Shown here: positions 61,679 through 64,000 of the stretch, piece by piece
Layout of the letters: each line of letters starts with the position of its first letter
Numbering within the stretch: position 1 is the stretch's first letter
Assembly (NCBI GenBank): GCA_947471745.1
Contig: CANJKZ010000262.1
Location: 318,501 to 382,500, forward strand
Direction of reading: 5' to 3'
Length of the DNA: 64,000 nucleotides
Source: Closterium sp. Naga37s-1
Lineage: Eukaryota > Streptophyta > Zygnematophyceae > Desmidiales > Closteriaceae
Made by a program: the position numbers and the translations under genes
Notes under the pieces: model-generated
The model's database searches: none
What the model was told of the DNA's origin: nothing
What the model saw: the letters and a program-made list of their open reading frames with translations, nothing else

Positions 61679-64000
61679 GGCAGTCACTGTACAACAAAAC
61701 ACCGCGAGGTTACGAGTTATGCGGTTCTACGAAAGCGAGAATCAAGGGAAGAGAGTGAGGCACAGCTAAGTACTGCGGCGCGGTCGCAAGGTCACAACAG
61801 AGATAGGAGACAACGCGTTTGCGGTGGCTGTGAGAGCTTTCCGAAAGACGTTATCCTACGGTTGCAAGTTGAATGAGCGAAGGTTGATTCCAAAAAGGCA
61901 TCTTGTTTGGGGCTGCTGATCCCTCTTGACCTTCGCCCCACCAGGGCTTGTTTTCACGTCTACGGGAAGTACATACCAAAGTGCAAAAATAGTGCTAGCT
62001 AGAGAGAGCCAAATGCGGAAATGTCCAGCTAAATCCCTTGTGAAACATGATATTGCAATCCTCCTGGTCGCGCTTCTGTCTGCAAAATTCTTGCTGTGTG
62101 CACCTGCTTGCCTAACTAACCTGATGGGTAAGGTTTTTGTTGTGCAACTGCTTGCCAAGCCTGGCTGCTGAACATGGACTCAGAAATTCAGTGCTGAAGG
62201 GCTGGTCCTCTATGAGTAGATCTACCTTACACACCACGAGCTGTAGGCAGCTGCAAATGCAGTCATGTGCGTATTATGAATCCAGTGTCAGTGCCAGTAC
62301 ACAGACAGATGCTCTGCTGAAGGTAGAGGTCAGGATGCAAGGATCTGGGATAGGCTGTTTGGCTGGAGCGTTGGTTGTCTGGATGGCTAATAGTCTGGTT
62401 AGCTGGTTGACTAGTTGGCTGCTTGGCTGCTTGGCTGCTTTGCTACTTGGCTGCCTGTCTGATTGGCTGATTGTCTGGTTGCAGCAGCTTCTGACCATTC
62501 CTGTACTGCAGTTCCTGTGCAAACCTTGGCAAGCCTGCTTCCTGTCAGTCCCTGCCATCCACACTTCTGTGTGAGGGGTTTGCGTGTCTCACGGCTTCTT
62601 GATGGTGGCTTTTTCTGTATGTGCATGCATGCTGCATGCAGGGCGTGTTTCAGTGCCCTGCATTTCCACGTTCTCCTCCACGTTCTCCTCACCACTGCAC
62701 GGAGTGCCTGGCATGGCACAGCACGTGCAGGAGGACACTCCGTCCTGCTTGGGTGTTTGTGCCCAGCCCAGGCACCTTCTAGGCTGCCCACCCCACCCAT
62801 CTATTATACAACATGCAGACCCATCCCAGCACAACACAGCACAACACACCTAAGCAAACCTTGGCACACCTAAGCACATATAAGCAAACCAAAGAAGAGC
62901 CAAGAACAGAAGTGGCCCATCTTGAGCTCTTGGTCGTCCACCCACCAGCACGCGGCACCCCACCCCACATGTCCTCTCCTCTCCCTCGCCCTGCACTTCA
63001 CCATAGAAGAGCCACTTACCATCGGGACAGCAATGGGACAAGGAAGGAAGTAAAAGAAAGAGGAGCCACTTAGAAGCTGCAGAAGTGAATATGATAAGAA
63101 GGCAAAGATTAGTTGCGTATTGCATTTACATCAGACCGCCATTGAAAAGAGAGCGCTAAGTGAGAAATGCACGATAACAAGGTCAGCAACTCCCCTTTGC
63201 ACAATCTGCCATCACACCCACCATGTAGAATACGCTGCACTGCTGTTGCTGGCACTTCTTCCCCCACGGATGCTGCCAGAGCAAGGCCACAAGTTGCAAC
63301 AACAACAAGATACAAGGACATGGATGAAGGGAGAGGCGGGGGAGGCGAGGGCACCATAATCCTCCGTTTGGAACCCTCCGTTTGCTACACTTTGTCACGT
63401 GTCGTAATCGCCGTCAAGCGGCTGCACCGCAAAAGAGAATCCAGATATCCCCCAGAAGGGTCCCTTAACAGAGGCGGGAATCAAGGCCAAGAAGGAACGA
63501 ACGAAAAGCCTATGGTTTTCGACCGTCGATTTGTAGATCTATCAGGTGGATTCGTCATCCCGCCAGTTCAAGATCTGTCGCCGTGTCGCTCAAATTCGAA
63601 CTGTCGGTGCTGGCCAATGAGAGGCCACCAAACTCTACCCCTGGAAGAGAGCCGTTGTGAATGACATTAAATCGCTTCCTGCTTTACCAACCAGGAGGTA
63701 AGAACTCCTGTGAAGCTCTGCTTGTTGTGAGGTGGTTCGGCTGTGGGTGAAAATCCTAGTGGCGAAATGTAAGACCAGGCGAAATATTCAGTAACTCTCT
63801 GCGAAGTGAGTCTTGATTCTAACTCCAGCCAATGAATTCTCGAAAGACCTTCGTGACGTGGCAATTGGCACCTCGAATCACCATCCATTTCCTCCATGAA
63901 TGCTGACCAGACCTGATATTTTGCAGTTTGCTAAACCATTTCTCGCCGTCCGATTTCAGGCTTATCTGTTCCTTGAACATCGACCCTCGATTGCTTGAAG
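61679..64000. other. Gene-free right end; upstream of RTF1
   Basis: I recognise no coding sequence or RNA gene. The first few hundred bases should hold the 5' untranslated region and promoter of RTF1. Simple repeats occur: GGCTGCTTGGCTGCTT and TTGGCTGATTGTCTGGTTG at about 62390-62480, and CACAACACAGCACAACACACC with AAGCAAACC words at about 62828-62892. The open frames here have no family motifs. Confidence 0.5.

Noticed and set aside
62137..63664. Small open frames at the right end of the window as genes
   Set aside because: No motif, no consistent exon chain, and simple-repeat composition.

Overview
The window is nuclear DNA of a green-lineage eukaryote. Four host genes can be read exon by exon with GT-AG introns: a plant-type Rtf1/VIP5 transcription factor, RNA polymerase II subunit Rpb4, the oligosaccharyltransferase catalytic subunit STT3, and a bacterial-type RsmI rRNA methyltransferase with a long N-terminal extension. 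High GC, pyrimidine-rich introns and GC-rich Ty1/copia elements with Gly/Ala-repeat linkers suggest a streptophyte alga or other early-diverging plant (a Closterium-like desmid is my guess, from sequence style only).

Layout. 1-3523: 3' part of copia element A, cut by the window edge. About 3780-7760: a decayed Mutator-like element. 8172-19885: a Ty3/gypsy element on the minus strand (target-site duplication AATGG), carrying a 5'-truncated copia (B) and a 345-bp miniature LTR element (duplication AAGTC). 20083-23038: rsmI (+). 23861-31126: STT3 (-). 31748-32894: NRPB4 (+), divergent from STT3 across about 620 bp. 32985-41477: copia D (-, duplication ATTTG), containing a TA-flanked MITE and a 1.6-kb non-autonomous LTR element H (duplication GAACT). 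41740-57017: copia E (+, duplication CCCTT), swollen by copia F, a copia fragment G and a solo LTR (duplication GCAGA). 57046-61678: VIP5/RTF1 (-). 61679-64000: no gene recognised.

Without the insertions, NRPB4 and RTF1 are convergent genes whose stop codons lie about 370 bp apart. Two independent retrotransposon landings in that spacer turned it into 24 kb without touching coding sequence. The gypsy element sits about 200 bp upstream of rsmI.

The most unusual feature is in the host genes. Exons of STT3, RTF1 and rsmI are surrounded by truncated copies of themselves. Copies upstream of an exon keep the splice acceptor and the 5' part of the exon; copies downstream keep the 3' part and usually the donor. 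I found no complete duplicated exon. These half-exon echoes (roughly 25-30 copies of varied age) look like tandem duplications with one breakpoint inside an exon, filtered by splicing so that only copies lacking one splice site survive.
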